A stretch of 5,855 bases of DNA from Actinomycetota bacterium (GTDB lineage Bacteria > Actinomycetota > Thermoleophilia > Solirubrobacterales > Solirubrobacteraceae). Each line of letters begins with the position of its first letter. The first letter of the stretch is position 1. Made by a program: the position numbers and the translations under genes. Positions 5,840 to 5,855 of the stretch are shown one piece after another. The stretch spans positions 1 to 5,855 of the forward strand of contig WLNG01000097.1 in the NCBI GenBank assembly GCA_009699915.1, given 5' to 3'. The notes below the pieces were generated by a model that did no database searches, had not been told where the DNA came from, and was given only the letters and a program-made list of their open reading frames with translations.

Positions 5840-5855
5840 GTGCTCAGTGACGCCG
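5840..5855 (+). CDS. Probable start of a divergent gene, cut by window edge
   Basis: GTG at 5840 opens a frame reading M-L-S-D-A to the window end. The only support is its position 6 nt after a TANNNT -10 element and the mirrored arrangement with the hydrolase start at 5790. No product can be proposed. A divergently placed gene sharing an operator is often a regulator, but nothing here shows that. Confidence 0.3.

Noticed and set aside
1..5855. Mobile element, CRISPR array, toxin-antitoxin or defence system
   Set aside because: I found no direct repeats in an array, no terminal inverted repeats with a transposase, no integrase beside the tRNA genes, and no small paired genes. tRNA 3' ends show no duplicated attachment sequence within the window.

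Overview
The window is very G+C-rich by eye and densely coded. Its protein families resemble those of high-G+C Actinomycetota, perhaps the Thermoleophilia/Solirubrobacterales group. That placement rests on general protein style, TANNNT-type -10 elements and scarce Shine-Dalgarno sites; no marker gene proves it. It looks like ordinary chromosome: two tRNA genes, no transposase, no phage gene, no CRISPR array.

Layout from left to right. (1) A 5'-truncated alpha/beta-hydrolase of the epoxide-hydrolase type with an Asp nucleophile (2-820, +). (2) A secreted protein of unknown function with six cysteines (about 855-1817, +), probably co-transcribed with it. (3) A spacer of about 150 bp holding only a weak inverted repeat. 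(4) Two divergent tRNA genes, tRNA-Cys(GCA) on the minus strand and tRNA-Val(GAC) on the plus strand, sharing a 69-bp promoter gap. (5) A FAD-dependent oxidoreductase of the NDH-2/SQR-like superfamily (2224-3648, +), starting only 42 bp after tRNA-Val. (6) Converging on it, a two-gene minus-strand operon: an MhpC-like serine alpha/beta-hydrolase (5790-4735) followed 4 bp later by an HSL-family (GDSAG) esterase (4730-3657). (7) At the right edge, a short divergent intergenic region with a striking dyad, then probably the first codons of another plus-strand gene.

Three hydrolases from different branches of the alpha/beta-hydrolase fold plus a flavoprotein within 6 kb suggest catabolism or detoxification of esters, epoxides or similar hydrophobic compounds. 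No substrate can be named from sequence. Only the MhpC-like/HSL pair is firmly linked as a transcription unit.

I see no clear previously undescribed multi-gene system. The most interesting signal is at 5791-5842. Two divergent, apparently leaderless promoters of form TGGCCS-N17-TACSGT overlap almost perfectly as mirror images, with a 9-bp inverted repeat (GTACTGGCC/GGCCAGTAC) as their core. Second is a perfect hairpin at 3645-3660 that carries the stop codons of two convergent genes symmetrically, one in each arm.
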